NCBI GenBank assembly: GCA_012845835.1
Contig: JABAKD010000004.1
Location: 3,256,433 to 3,320,432, forward strand
Length of the DNA: 64,000 nucleotides
Source of the DNA: Undaria pinnatifida
Taxonomy: Eukaryota; Sar; Phaeophyceae; Laminariales; Alariaceae
Direction: 5' to 3'
In this document: one piece after another, positions 1 to 10,240 of the stretch
Layout of the letters: each line of letters begins with the position of its first letter
Position numbering within the stretch: position 1 is the stretch's first letter
Notes under the pieces: generated by a model
Seen by the model: only the letters and a program-made list of their open reading frames with translations
Databases searched by the model: none
Told to the model about the DNA's origin: nothing
Translations under genes and position numbers: made by a program

Positions 1-130
1 CATGAGGAGCTAGCCCAATAGCAACATCATCCATCATCACCCGAAACGTAACTTCGAAGGCATTCATTCGTTCGCGCAGCTAGTCCAACTTTTCTATGCG
101 CTCAACTGTAACATTATCATTAACAACTGC
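1..130 (+). repeat. R6 dispersed repeat, partial copy
   Basis: The stretch with GAGGAGCT, then CCCGAAAC, then ACTTCGAAGGC and TCGCGCA, matches 14,516-14,660, 19,980-20,120 and 50,275-50,375 in the same order. The left end is cut by the window edge. No coding potential is seen. Function unknown. Confidence 0.65.
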
Positions 131-150
131 ACCCACTACTGCGGGATGAC

Positions 151-846
151 TCAGAGCCGTCTAGGTGTGAGCCTCGGTCTCGGCGATGGTAGAATCTCCG
201 TCGCAGGACCCGACCTCAGCCAGCACGAACGGGGTTTCCCTGTGTTTTGGGGCGGCGCTTTAACTTTAGAAAAGTTGCTATAATTTGCGCGAAGAAAAGA
301 CACCGTCAAAAAACCTCTGCTGTAAGCTTTTCGGGGCGGGCTGTCCGTGCGTTCATGGTGAGAGGACCACCACAGCAGTTGATCTGCGAGAAGGAAACCG
401 GTCTGCTTGTGCTTGCCACTCACCAGCACCCTCTCTTTTCTTTTCTCTGCCGCCTCTACCGCCTTCTTTCTCCTCTTTTCGCAATCCAAGACCTCCTGTT
501 GCCAAGGACAAACGCACGTGCCAACAGAGGCAGCGAGGGTGTATAGCAGCATTACGTTGGGGGGGGGGGGGGGGGGGGGGGCATCTTTGGCAAGGAGGAA
601 ACCGTGTGGACCCTCGACCACGCCCCCAGGCGAAAATTCTCGGGGGTTTTGCACGAAATATGTTTGTTTTTTATGTTGCAAAAAAAAATGCAAAACCAGT
701 GTAGAGCACACCCCTGGGTCGTGTAAGGATGTTCTTAGTTTCTTTAACCCACCAGCGCTACGTTAGGCAAACATGTGGGTTGACGGCACTCTTGTCCCGT
801 GACGGACAGCCGTCAAGGCACTCCACACACTAACAATAGCATGATG
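151..846. other. No gene recognised; contains a 23-G run
   Basis: Overlapping short reading frames on both strands show no known domain. A homopolymer of 23 G lies at 559-581. A minus-strand frame is lysine/arginine/glutamate rich around 440-500, but nothing supports a gene. Confidence 0.5.
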
Positions 847-1040
847 AGCCCAAAGACGCCTTGACGGGTCGACGATAAGCCCAAAGACGCCTTGACGGGT
901 CAAAGATAAGCCCAAAGACGCCTTGACGGGTCGAAGATAAGCCCAAAGACGCCTTGACGGGTCAAAGATACGCCCAAAGACGCCTTGACGGGTCAAAGAT
1001 AAGCTCAAAAATGCCTTGACGGGTCGAACTAGACCGTCAA
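847..1040 (+). repeat. 31-bp minisatellite, about 6 units
   Basis: Units of the form AGCCCAAAGACGCC TTGACGGGTC plus a variable AAAGATA or GACGATA recur every 31 bp. Because 31 is not a multiple of three, the frame shifts from unit to unit, so this is noncoding. The units are nearly identical, which suggests recent expansion. Confidence 0.9.
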
Positions 1041-1084
1041 CCGTCATCTTTGACGGTATGGGGGTCACTTTCGTGACGTTTGTT

Positions 1085-1290
1085 CGCGATGGCTCGGGGT
1101 CACTCGCGCGAGTGACCGCCCCGTTCCTCTTGCGGTGTTAAGCTTTCGTGGTGTACCTTATGTTTGGCTATGTGAATCCGCACATGCAATAGGTAGCTAC
1201 GCTTGCGCCGAACGTGTCGCCTCAAGTTTCTTCTTTTGTCGGTCGGAAAGGTGCGGAGTCACTCGTGCGAGTGGCTTGACACTAATACTT
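1085..1290 (+). mobile_element. M2 MITE relic
   Basis: Holds the M2 hallmark palindrome GGTCACTCGCGCGAGTGACC at 1,098-1,117 and its partner GAGTCACTCGTGCGAGTGGC near 1,258. The outer GAC-N5-CTACGGTAG termini are not recognisable, so this is an old or truncated copy. Confidence 0.7.
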
Positions 1291-1611
1291 AGTGAAAGAG
1301 GGAAGTACCCCCCCCCAACGCAGCCTTTGGCGTGTCACCCACGTTTTGGGTGAAACTTACTTGGAGTTAGGATGAGATGGTTTTCGAAGCGGTGAAAGGT
1401 CGCATACTTGTCCAAAAGATCTTGTTATTTGTTGGTAGTTTTGCCCTCCGACAAAAATAGCCATGTATCTGATGCCGTTCCAATATAAATTGAGTGTCCT
1501 TACACAAAGCGGTAGCATAGTCTCTTGCGACCCCCTTGTCAACCGTTTCCCAACTTCCCGTTCCCACATCTTTTCATTTGAGCTATCGGTATGATCTACT
1601 CTGTGTTGTCA

Positions 1612-1960
1612 TGGTACGGCCTTGGAATGGCTGGTAATTACCCCAAAAATGGATGATTGGCCCGTTTTCGTATTATCAGTATGGCGTTTTTGTATTTGGG
1701 GTAATCACGAAACTGGAAGGGCATGTGCCCTTCCGTCCCAGGTAATCACCACGATACACAGTATCCTCATCAACGTTTCACCCCCAGATCATTGGTCGCA
1801 GTCCTTCGGCTTCTTCCTCGCTATATATTTCTGATAGTTTTGTCACCGTTGGTCTGGTCAAGCAAGGATCTGCCTGATGTAACACAAAAGGGTGTTGAAC
1901 GAGAGCTGGCGGGCCGTAAGGCCTGTGCTCGACCCACACTTGTTGTCGGTGACGAACAAT
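1612..1960 (+). repeat. Element B left module, strongly diverged
   Basis: TACGGCCTTGGAATGGC, then CGTTTTCGTATTATCAG, then a short hairpin (GGAAGGGCA/TGCCCTTCC), follow the same order as in the copies at 12,195, 15,212 and 49,627. Identity is low and the 3' half is uncertain. Confidence 0.45.
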
Positions 1961-2099
1961 AACAAATGCCACCGGCTCGCTTTACTTTCTTGGGGGGACG
2001 TCAAGAGTGAACAGCTGACGAGGAACAAAACGACGATTTCACCCCATCAGCCAGTGCTTGGTTGGCGGAATGAAACGCTTCAAACCTCCAGTAAAAAAT

Positions 2100-2373
2100 G
2101 ACGCGTGCTACGATAGAGGTATACCGTTTTTTGGCGAAAATGTTTTTTGGATGAAGGGGATCCTTAACCTACTAATACTATCGTCGGAAAAGAAAAAAAT
2201 AATGGGCCATTTTTGTTGCATGATTCTCGTCGACTACCTATAATAGGCCATGGGATTTTTCATCCGGCAGCAGCTTTTTTTTTTCTCCCAAATCAGTTTT
2301 TTGGAGAGGTCTTGAGCTCCCAAAATAAGAAACCTCAGAAAAAACGTGGTGCACCTCGACCGTAGGGCGGGTC
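2100..2373 (-). mobile_element. M1 MITE copy
   Basis: Begins GACGCGTGCTACGATAG and runs through the M1 interior (GGTATACCGTTTTTTGGCG, CCATGGGATTTTTCATCC, GAGGTCTTGAGCTCCC) to a decayed right end near 2,373. About 270 bp, noncoding. Confidence 0.85.
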
Positions 2374-3240
2374 AGCTGGCGATCTATACCGGCATACATA
2401 GATCATCTATCAGTTGATCAATGTTTTCCCCTTATGAGATCTTTGAGAGAGCCGTACCGTACAGATCTCACGCTAACCCAAAACATGATCTAGCTCGTGC
2501 AGATCGTGCAGTTCACGGCTGATATATGTTTGCCCTGAAATATCCAAATGATCTGATCTGATCTACGAGCTAGATCATCTGATATGCCCTAGAGAGGTGA
2601 TGCAGTTTGTGTCCGAACTACAGCGCACACAGAGTCGAACTACAAACGACGCGGGCGCAGGCGGTATGATCCTACTCGCGTACTGCTGCATGTTCGCACT
2701 GGTCGTCAGATACTTGACAAGGCCAAAGTTCTACCAACTTTAGGTCGCTGTCTCGGGGTCTCCTTGTTAGGACCTACGTAAACGCGATAAAATATGCGAA
2801 GAAAAAAAATGGAAAGAACCGCCCCAAAACCAGACCAAGACTCTCCGAACACCGCAAACAACCCAAAGACAAAGGCTTAAACCTCATAATCCCCCCCCAA
2901 AAAAAAATGGAGAACTATCGAGGAGCGGTGGCGGCTTGAAAGTCAACTAACTGTCCACGGCCGCGCCTCGTGATTCATCCACGTTACGTTGGATCCCACT
3001 AATACCTTAACAGTTAGCATTTGTTTTTCATTTTTTTGTTTTCTGAAAAGACACACTTCCTTTACCTAACACCGTCGGATTTTTTATTTATTGCTCGCTG
3101 TTGTTTTTCGATCTAAAATTTTTGGCACACCACGGCCATATAGGTGGTTTTCGTTCATCGGGTTGTGCCCTCTTTTCGTTTTTTACTCAATATCAGTTTG
3201 TGGGTGACATTCAGACCGGAGAGCTCCAGGAAAAGAGAAA
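2374..3240. other. Intergenic; GATC/AGATCT-rich palindromic stretch
   Basis: From about 2,385 to 2,590 the sequence is unusually rich in GATC, TAGATC and AGATCT, making many short palindromes, as at 16,915-17,400. No reading frame of interest. The remainder to 3,240 holds nothing I recognise. Confidence 0.5.
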
Positions 3241-3262
3241 AAAAATGGCGCACCTCTATCAT
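3241..3262 (-). mobile_element. M1 end relic
   Basis: AAAAAATGGCGCACCTCTAT resembles the terminal part of M1. A second M1 relic lies at 3,810-3,925, so the two minisatellites between them appear to have expanded inside or between M1 remnants. Confidence 0.5.
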
Positions 3263-3267
3263 AGACT

Positions 3268-3430
3268 TTTGTTGCAGTAGAGGTTTGTTGCGGTAGGGGT
3301 TTGTTGCGGTAGAGGTTTGTTGCGGTAGGGGTTTGTTGCGGTAAAGGGTTGGTGCGGTAGAGGTTTGTTGCGGTAGAGGTTTGCTGCGGTAGAGGTTTGC
3401 TGCGGTAGAGGTTTGCTGCGGTAGAGGTTT
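3268..3430 (+). repeat. 16-bp minisatellite, about 10 units
   Basis: Unit GTTGCGGTAGAGGTTT with minor variants (GTAGGGG, GCTGCGG) repeats every 16 bp. The minus strand reads as a repetitive Leu-Pro-Gln-Gln-Thr-Ser pattern, but only because the array is open by composition. Confidence 0.9.
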
Positions 3431-3477
3431 GAGACACATGATCCTAACTCAACGAGGTCTAAACCTAGCTCAAAAAA

Positions 3478-3716
3478 CGATAACCTCGCCCAAAAACTGA
3501 TACCCTCTCTCAAAAACGATAACCTCGCCCAAAAACCGATAACCTCGCCAAAAACCGATAACCTCGCCCAAAAACAATAACCTCGCCCAGAAACCGATAA
3601 CCTCGACAAAAATGGATAACCTCGACAAAAAAAGATAATCTCGCCAAAGAAAACGATAATCTCGCCAAAAAAACGATAACCTTGCCCAAAAACCGATCAC
3701 CTCGCCCAAAAAAACG
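3478..3716 (+). repeat. 20-bp minisatellite, about 12 units
   Basis: Unit CGATAACCTCGCCCAAAAAC with length variants of 18-21 bp. It starts about 50 bp after the 16-bp array but is unrelated to it. Reading frames across it (repeats of Gly-Tyr-Arg-Phe-Leu) are by-products of the repeat. Confidence 0.9.
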
Positions 3717-3719
3717 ATT

Positions 3720-3926
3720 TTGAGCAAACGGGAAGCGCAAAATCCTATTAATATGAAACAAACCCGTGTGGCCCAGGCATACAAAAACAATCATTTTTGC
3801 AACAAAAAAAGAACGAGATTCCGACGAATTTGGGTCGAGAAGTCTTGTCATTCAGAAAAAAACACACACGCAGCCAAAAAGAGGTACACCGTAATGCCTT
3901 CATAATACCTCGATCGTAGCATATGT
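3720..3926 (+). mobile_element. M1 right-end relic
   Basis: TTCCGACGAATTTGGGTCG, GTCATTCAG, GAGGTACACCG and CCTCGATCGTAGCA occur in the order of the M1 right half. Diverged and without a left partner nearby. Confidence 0.6.
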
Positions 3927-4589
3927 TGTACACGCGATAAAATGTTACTCGAGAAGAGCGATTTTCGTTATTGTTACCGTACCGTGAGCATGCAGCATAC
4001 GGTGTTCGGGGGGGGCACAGTAATCAGGACCTACGGCATATATAGACACAATAAACATATATATGATAATTATTTTGGGGGGGGATTCGGTCAGGAGTTT
4101 TTTCCCGTCTCGGCCTCAGTAGTATGCGATTCTCGGAACTGGAACTCTCGATCTAATAGCTTCATTCCAGCGCCGTACTCGAGGGGCGACTCAAACGCCC
4201 CTCGACCTGCAGTATCCGTTCCGCACCTGGCCGGGATCGGGTACGTGGGCTGAGCGAGACAAGCGAGAAGTGCGCAATTTTTCTTTGTATTTGGGCGGTA
4301 TACGCCCGACCTGTTCTTGAATCTTGGCATGTGCAAAGCTTGAACGAGAAAAACATATGGGAAAACATTTTTTTCGAAGTTGGCATCATTTCCAAATTGG
4401 TTGACTTCTTATTTCGTCCCCACCACACTTTTTTCATGGTCACACCTCGAAGCGTTTGGCCTATTGTGCACTTCGTACGACTGACTGCTGTGTCGTTGCT
4501 TTACGATATCGGATTTCAAGGTTAATTGCCTTTGTTCGAGCGTTTTCGTTGTCTTCGAGGGGGCCCGCTCCCTACCCAACAGCATCATT
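3927..4589. other. No feature recognised
   Basis: Short frames only. There are two G runs (4,009-4,015 and 4,077-4,084). No repeat relation to the rest of the window was noticed. Confidence 0.4.
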
Positions 4590-4800
4590 ACACCCAGTGT
4601 CCGTGCCGATTCTTCATCGTAGAGAGATACAACTTATTGTTATGTGGTCACAGACTGTGAGACAGAGTAAACCACACAATCGCAATTAATCAAGGTATAA
4701 AACAAGTGAAATGCTAGCGTACCGGGTACGAGAACACCACAAAACAGGCCAGACCATGAAGAAAAATAGAAAACAAACACAACGAACGGAGTCGCTTTTA
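4590..4800 (+). repeat. Dispersed repeat shared with 63,390-63,640
   Basis: GTGTCCGTGCCGATTCTTC, GAGAGATA, AACAACGAACG-like blocks and the palindromic GTACCGGGTACGAGAACAC occur in the same order in both places. Part of it (GGTCACAGACTGTGAGACAG) also recurs near 30,105. Class unknown. Confidence 0.6.
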
Positions 4801-5429
4801 AAAATTGCAGTACGAGAAAAAATGCTTCGTCAATCTTTTCTATCGCCGCTCGAAAGAGTCGTTCCGTATATATTGGTCCACGATCCACCATCCATCTTTC
4901 AGGGCCGCATAATAACCATCCCACACTAATTCCATACACATTTATCCCCACAAACGAAACGTGGATGCACTTCTAAACGTAGGTGTGATTATCAAGGTAG
5001 TAGTTTTTCGAACGCGTTGTTGCGTGGTTGCAAGAATTGCGCTGGCTACTGACTGTTGTTGTTGCTGGTCAATACATATTGTGCGCCAACAATTAGTTGA
5101 TGACAGCAGTATCATAAAATATAGGAATCTTCTTGAAAATGCTATCTCTTGTTCGCCAGGAATTAACCGATGATACTGCACATACGCACGTCAGACGCAA
5201 GTCAACTGGAAAAAAGAAATAATAGAAAAGACAAAGAAGAACGAAAATAGGTATTTTATTCCGATTCAAGATTACCCTGTGTCAAGCCCAAGCAGGCGCT
5301 CATTGCTCTTATCTGTTGTGGGCAATATATATGGCTGTTAGTATGCCGGGACATGGCGATTTGACCGCTCTTCTTATGTCCCAAATGCCTTTGCTTTATC
5401 GTGACGCTCTGCGCACCAACTGCATCAGA

Positions 5430-6095
5430 TTCATTCCGAGGTCGAGCGTTTGGTACGAATTGCGGTCGCATGGCATTTTGTTTCCCTGCGCGAGTTGTAT
5501 GCAAGAAAACCCGCGAAAATATTAGCGAGCATAGGTTTCTGACCCAATAAGCGAATGAAATCGGAATTTTCACCGATTTTTTTCGGTGCCGCATAAGCGA
5601 CAAAGAGGTGATCATTCGGGCACAGCAAGTATTCCATGATTATTCAACCATTATGCCAGTGAGTCAAATACACACTGTTTTGGCCTATTTTCAGGGTTTT
5701 TTCCACGGTTGGTCATTGTGCTCGAGTCGTGCCAGTCTTAGTTCCACATATTATTATGTCGTCTTTCTTTGAACACCCCATTTTTGTGTGAAATTAATTG
5801 TGCTTGAAACCGAGGGGGGGCTGAATCCTGCATACAAATGGCTCTAATTCGTTCATTTTATGTTGCGTTTGGTGCTATTGTTGCTGTTCAAGTGTATCTC
5901 ATCCTCATTTTGAGCGTGCTTGCTCGGCACGCCAAGCTGATATAGGCTCAAAATCGTTTTCTTGTGCCACCTATCACGCAAGTAACTCATTGAACTGCGC
6001 TCGCATTGCAAATTTTTGCCGTATGCGAGGATTATGCGAGAAAACCCGACTCGGTCGAAATAACTGTGAGTTTATTGGGTCAAAGCCTACCAGCC
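5430..6095 (-). repeat. Direct pair of about 100-bp coding-like fragments
   Basis: Minus-strand translations near 5,440-5,530 and 6,000-6,060 share the pattern SRVF-x-H...(K)-x-AMR-x-QF. The two fragments are about 540 bp apart in the same orientation. They may be pieces of an old element, possibly related to 32,800-32,930. I do not recognise the protein. Confidence 0.4.
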
Positions 6096-6111
6096 AATCA
6101 CGAGAAATAAG

Positions 6112-6720
6112 CCAATGGAGTCGGGGTTGACACGCCGTGCGGGGAGGAATATCGACCAGAGAGATCATCGTTATAGTTCCCGCGTTGCTGGGGCTGTAGA
6201 GATTCGGAGGGTTTCTGAACCGGGGATGGGGTCCTATCTCCCCCGTGTGCGACGGAACTGCCCCCCATCGGTTGGTGAGCCTCTACCATCCTCCTACTAG
6301 GGTGGGGGGCCGCTATGGGGCTCGAACCAATCAGCGATTCTAGCCAATGGAACTGGGGTTTCCACACCGTGGGGGGCGATGTCGACCCGAGAGACCTCGG
6401 TTTTCTTCCCCTATTTGTCTATTTTTTAGATATATGGAATGACCCCTAGACCGGGGATGGGACACTATCGTCTCCGGGTGGAGCTGGCTCTAGAACATAC
6501 GAGCCCCAGTCAATTAGAGATAGGCCGGTCGGTGGCATTGGGGATTTCCACACTGTGCGAGGAAGTATCAATCCTGGTGATATATTCGTGTTCGTTCCCG
6601 GGTAGTCAGCGTTGTATATATGTGAATGGATTATGATTCTGGGAATGGACCCTACCGTCCCCAGATGACGGTTACTTTATGTATGATCTCCGGCCAGTGA
6701 GCGACCAGCAATCTGACAAA
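6112..6720 (+). repeat. Degenerate tandem repeat, three units of about 200-240 bp
   Basis: Each unit runs AATGGA(G/A)-x-GGGGTT, then CACACCGTG or similar, a GAGGAA/GATGTC block with GAGA, then CCGGGGATGGG, then a CTATC/CCTAC-TCCCC-GG block. Units begin near 6,112, 6,348 and 6,535. Identity is modest, suggesting age. No coding frame persists between units. Confidence 0.65.
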
Positions 6721-7021
6721 AAGGCCATACCAGGAATTTTATGCTTGTATTTTCGTCTAAAACTCGATCGAGCCTGAAATTCTAAACTACCAGATATTTT
6801 GTTCAGTGCTATCGCGTACTACTAATATCCCATCGACCAGACGAGAGTGGCATCTACAGCAACAAGTAGCAGCATTATTATAGTAGCATTCTAGGAATTG
6901 AATGACGAAGGCAGCGACACCGTGTTTCACGCCTAGAATACCGTCAGCAAGTCTCTCCACGATCACTATACACACAAAAAAACACAGTCGGTCTGTGAGC
7001 CTCGGATCTAGATACTCTACA
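6721..7021. other. No feature recognised
   Basis: No long frame and no repeat relation noticed. Confidence 0.4.
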
Positions 7022-7125
7022 AATAAAAATACACTCCAGCTGCTGTGAGACCGAAGATTTTGCCGAAACTCATCTTTGCAAGCTGTGTGTGATACTCCGA
7101 TCGCGCGTAATATATTATGGTATCA
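7022..7125 (+). repeat. M5 repeat, core copy
   Basis: Carries the M5 opening AATACACTCCAGCTG and the core CATCTTTGCAAGCTGTGTG followed by GATACTCCGATCGCGCG. It stops right after the core, unlike the 400-bp copies at 33,003 and 34,513. Confidence 0.85.
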
Positions 7126-7855
7126 TGCATGTAGTAGCAGAAGCTGGCTCAGTGCGCGCCTGTCAGTTACTACGTAGGGAACATGCAGCAAACATTTGGC
7201 CATCTCTCTGTTGGCCCTGGATGTTTGGTTGAGTCAAAACGTCGAGAAATGCACTCGAAACGTCTCTTCGTGGCCAGACTAGAGGGTCAGTCTGCGTGGG
7301 CTCGGATGTATCCGATCGAAATATATATGATGAAACTTGGAATCGGATTCACGCAGGAAATAGAGAAACGGGAAGGAAACGACAGAAGCAGTAAGTAGTT
7401 CACTGTTTGTCTACATCAATCTCTTGTGTTGTGTGGTAACGGTTTTTACTCTCTATGGAATATTGAATCGAACAAGTCGAAGTGCTGCCCTGCCCTACCC
7501 GGAGCATGGGTACCGGCGACTGCCGGCACCCACGCGGAGCTCTTGTAAATATATATTACCTGGTATTGTACTAGAGTTTTTGGGGCAATATGGACCTAGG
7601 GACCGACTACTGCTATGCAGGGGTGCCTCTGGCTCTGTAATGGCCACCCACACGAGGGTTGCTTGAATGTTACATCTCTGGTGTTAGTTGGTTGCTGTCC
7701 CCCTCACCCCTTCCGACAGAAGGGGGGGGGCGGAGCCGTTCGTTCAGGCAGGTGATACGAAAACGTGCCAGGTACTTCCTTGTACAAGATACTCCAAAAT
7801 GATACACCACATACCCGTTACGTAGCCTATTAATTATATTTGAAAGCATCATTTT
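7126..7855. other. No gene recognised
   Basis: Small frames of 71-80 codons at 7,183 and 7,424 (plus strand) show no domain. A GGTACC(G/A)GCG-type stretch lies near 7,508. No repeat family was identified. Confidence 0.4.
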
Positions 7856-7927
7856 GTTTGGGATCGGGCTTGAACCGACGCCCTGAGGATTTTCAGTCCT
7901 TCATTCTACCACCTGAGCTACCCAAAC
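7856..7927 (-). tRNA. trnF: tRNA-Phe(GAA)-like, organelle type
   Basis: On the minus strand 72 nt fold as a tRNA. The acceptor is GTTTGGG paired exactly with CCCAAAC. The anticodon loop CTGAAAA has anticodon GAA, and its stem is good except for an A-C at the base. The T arm is GTCGG-TTCAAGC-CCGAT. The D stem is weak: the expected GAGC reads GAAT. A GTTTGGG acceptor is unlike a typical nuclear tRNA-Phe and resembles plastid or mitochondrial forms, so it may be an organellar DNA insertion rather than a working gene. Confidence 0.7.
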
Positions 7928-7957
7928 TAAATATTAATGTATCACCAGGTATATTTC

Positions 7958-8028
7958 ATCTCCCCAAGTCGGACTTGAACCAACTACTTTATAGTTAGCA
8001 GCCACATGCTACGTAATTCTACTTAGAA
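7958..8028 (-). tRNA. Degenerate tRNA-like sequence (GCT anticodon), organelle type
   Basis: About 30 bp upstream of the Phe-like tRNA on the same strand. The T arm GTTGG-TTCAAGT-CCGAC pairs well. The anticodon loop CTGCTAA (GCT, Ser) sits on a wobble-rich stem, and the acceptor pairs only with several G-U pairs. The D arm is not recognisable. The end TTGGGGA resembles organellar tRNA-Asn, so a mutated tRNA-Asn (GTT to GCT) is an alternative to tRNA-Ser. Probably nonfunctional. Confidence 0.45.
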
Positions 8029-8071
8029 AAAAAACACGATATCGCCTGCCAGCTATTATAAACACACATTT

Positions 8072-8334
8072 GACGCGAGCTACGACAGAGGTGCACCACT
8101 TTTTTTCTAACTCTACTCCTCAATTTAGGAGCTCAAGACCTCTCCCAGAAAAACTGATTTGGAGAAAAATAAGACAAAACAGCTGTGGGATGACAAATCC
8201 CATGGCCTAGGTACACAATGAGAATCCTGAAAAAAAATGATCGAATTTCCGACGATTTTGGGTTAAGGAGTGTCTTAAGTCATTCAGAAAAAAAAATCGC
8301 CAAAAAAAGGTATACCTCTATCGTAGCACGCGTC
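8072..8334 (+). mobile_element. M1 MITE with ATTT target duplication
   Basis: Runs from GACGCGAGCTACGACAG to CTATCGTAGCACGCGTC with the standard interior (CTCAATTTAGGAGCTCAAG, CCCATGGCCTAGGTACAC, GACGATTTTGGGTTAAGG). ATTT at 8,068-8,071 and 8,335-8,338 flanks it directly, consistent with a 4-bp target duplication. Confidence 0.9.
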
Positions 8335-8841
8335 ATTTTTTAGTAGCAATATTTGGTCCTGATTATTGTATACGCCCTTAAATAGTTCAGCTACTAGGCT
8401 CGTGTCGAACAAGCCGATAGCGTTTTTATAGAGTCCGGCATGGATTGCGACACCCCATAACAAACCTAGCAGAGCCCGCGGTGCTTCGCGTGGTCTGTGC
8501 TACAATCGTCATTTGTATTCGTCATTGTGTGCCCTCTGCAGTCTCAAAAGGGGAAAAAAATATGCCCCCCCGAGTACGCCCCTTCCCCCCCCCCTCCCAT
8601 TCTAACGATCGCTATCCTAGAAGACACATGGTGGCAACAGACGGCCAGAGAGGAAGGAGATAAAATAGGAGGAAAAAAAACTACGCAATGTATGGAAGAA
8701 ACGTGATGAGCGTCCAAACGTTGGAGGTGCCTCTGCTAAGAGTAGGAACGGTGCTCGGCCTCGAATGATGCGCATGGTCAAATGGTCAAATAACTAAGGC
8801 AAGCAACAAATGAGTACGCCCGCCCCCCCCCGCAAAAATAC
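8335..8841. other. No feature recognised
   Basis: Mixed sequence with C runs near 8,586. Overlapping 70-codon frames show no domain. Confidence 0.4.
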
Positions 8842-9450
8842 ATATATATAATGGTTGGCCTCGGTTGGCACCGACGCTGTAAAACATTATATGTATATTG
8901 GGGTTGATGTTGGTTGGCAACGACGCTGGAAAAAACATGGCATTCACTGCGTGAGCTAGACGACCACGGTAGCGTTTTTCGTTTTTTTTGTTTTTTTGGC
9001 GGTCACAATGATGGTTATCGAGTTATGACCAAATTGTGCGGGGTGGAGAACCCTAACTCCGCACAAGGGGAATGGTCGCATCACGTAGTGTGAACATGGT
9101 AAGGCACCCACGAGGCAGTTACATAGTATTAACAATACCCATTGCTGTCTCTGGAGTGGACACACCAGAAAACAAAGTGCAACTCATTGGCGCTGTCATC
9201 CATAAGCAAGAAAGTAGGTACAAGGTGCCGAAGTCCGTCTTACGAGCGGTTCTTAGAAGGATGCAGTACACCATTCATGCGATTCGCCGAACACCTCACG
9301 GCATTTCGCGCTTTGTGCAAGCAATGCCTGCCTGGTTGGTGAAAACCCGACGTGCTCCGTCCCGGCATAGTAGGGATGCGAGGGTCTATGGTCATACGAC
9401 TACGGCCATGCACAAACTGAGTACCCCCTCCCCCTCCCCCTCCTACCAAT
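8842..9450 (+). repeat. R7 dispersed repeat, copy 1 of 2 (about 600 bp)
   Basis: Colinear over about 600 bp with 28,811-29,408. It begins GGTTGGCCTCGGTTGGCACC and contains GGTGGAGAACCCTAACTCCG and GGGATGCGAGGGTCTATGG. Both copies end in a C-rich tract. The two copies differ by scattered substitutions and small indels, and the open frames here (133 and 66 codons) are not kept in copy 2. Class unknown; no terminal repeats seen. Confidence 0.85.
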
Positions 9451-9659
9451 TTTGGCGCATCTCGCCTTTATGAGGGCGACGTCGTTGTACTGCGCGGCCA
9501 GATGCAGAAGAGTGCTCCCCCGAATGTCTGCCCACGTCAGCGATACTCGACCGACCGCTGCAAGGTCAAGACACAGGACGCGCAAGGAAGTTAGTGTATT
9601 CATTATCGATTTATTTATGCGGGTGCGAACTCGCGTGCAGCCCTACCGCCGCCGCATGC

Positions 9660-10240
9660 AGCGACATCAAAGAACCCCCCCCCCCTCCCCTCCCATCCCT
9701 CCTCCCTCCGGCAAACGTGGTTGTCTCTCTGGCACGCCTGTGGTCACCCGCGGCCCGTTCGCCGACGTGCACTCTTCGCCTAGCCCAACCCTACTCCAAC
9801 GGAGGCAGCAACAACGACGGCATCTTCTCATTCATGGCACACTCCCTCCTCCCCACTCGCCCCCCCCCTCCCCCCCCCCTTCCCCTCCGCCCCCATTCCC
9901 CCTCCCCCTCCCCCCCTCCCCCCCCACCCCCCCCTTCCCCCCTCCCTCACCATTCCCCCTCCGCCCCCATTCCCCCTCCCTCTCCCCTCCCTCCCTCCGA
10001 CCCCTCAATACATGCACAACGCTTAATATGGCTATATCTCACACACCTCTGGTCACCCGCGGTCCTTTCACCGACGCCCACTCTCCGCTCAGCCCAATCC
10101 CCCACTCTGCTGGGGACAGCAATAGCGGCGGCACTTTATCATTCGCATCAGCATCACCACCACCACCACCATCACCACCACCACCACCACCACTACCTCC
10201 ACAGGCATTCTTGGACGTATTGGGAGAGCACCACCCACCG
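9660..10240 (+). repeat. C-rich low-complexity region with a 320-bp direct duplication
   Basis: The segment GGTCACCCGCGGCCCGTTCG at 9,740 recurs as GGTCACCCGCGGTCCTTTCA at 10,051, each followed by related sequence. Between them lie CCCCCTCC tracts, and the second ends in a CAC/CCA microsatellite at 10,150-10,200. Plus-strand frames read as Pro-Pro-Ser repeats, which resembles a hydroxyproline-rich wall protein but can equally come from the tract itself. Confidence 0.7.

Noticed and set aside
847-3716. CRISPR-like array (regular repeats at 847-1,040, 3,268-3,430 and 3,478-3,716)
   Set aside because: The units are directly abutting with no unique spacers, and the surrounding DNA is eukaryotic. 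They are minisatellites.
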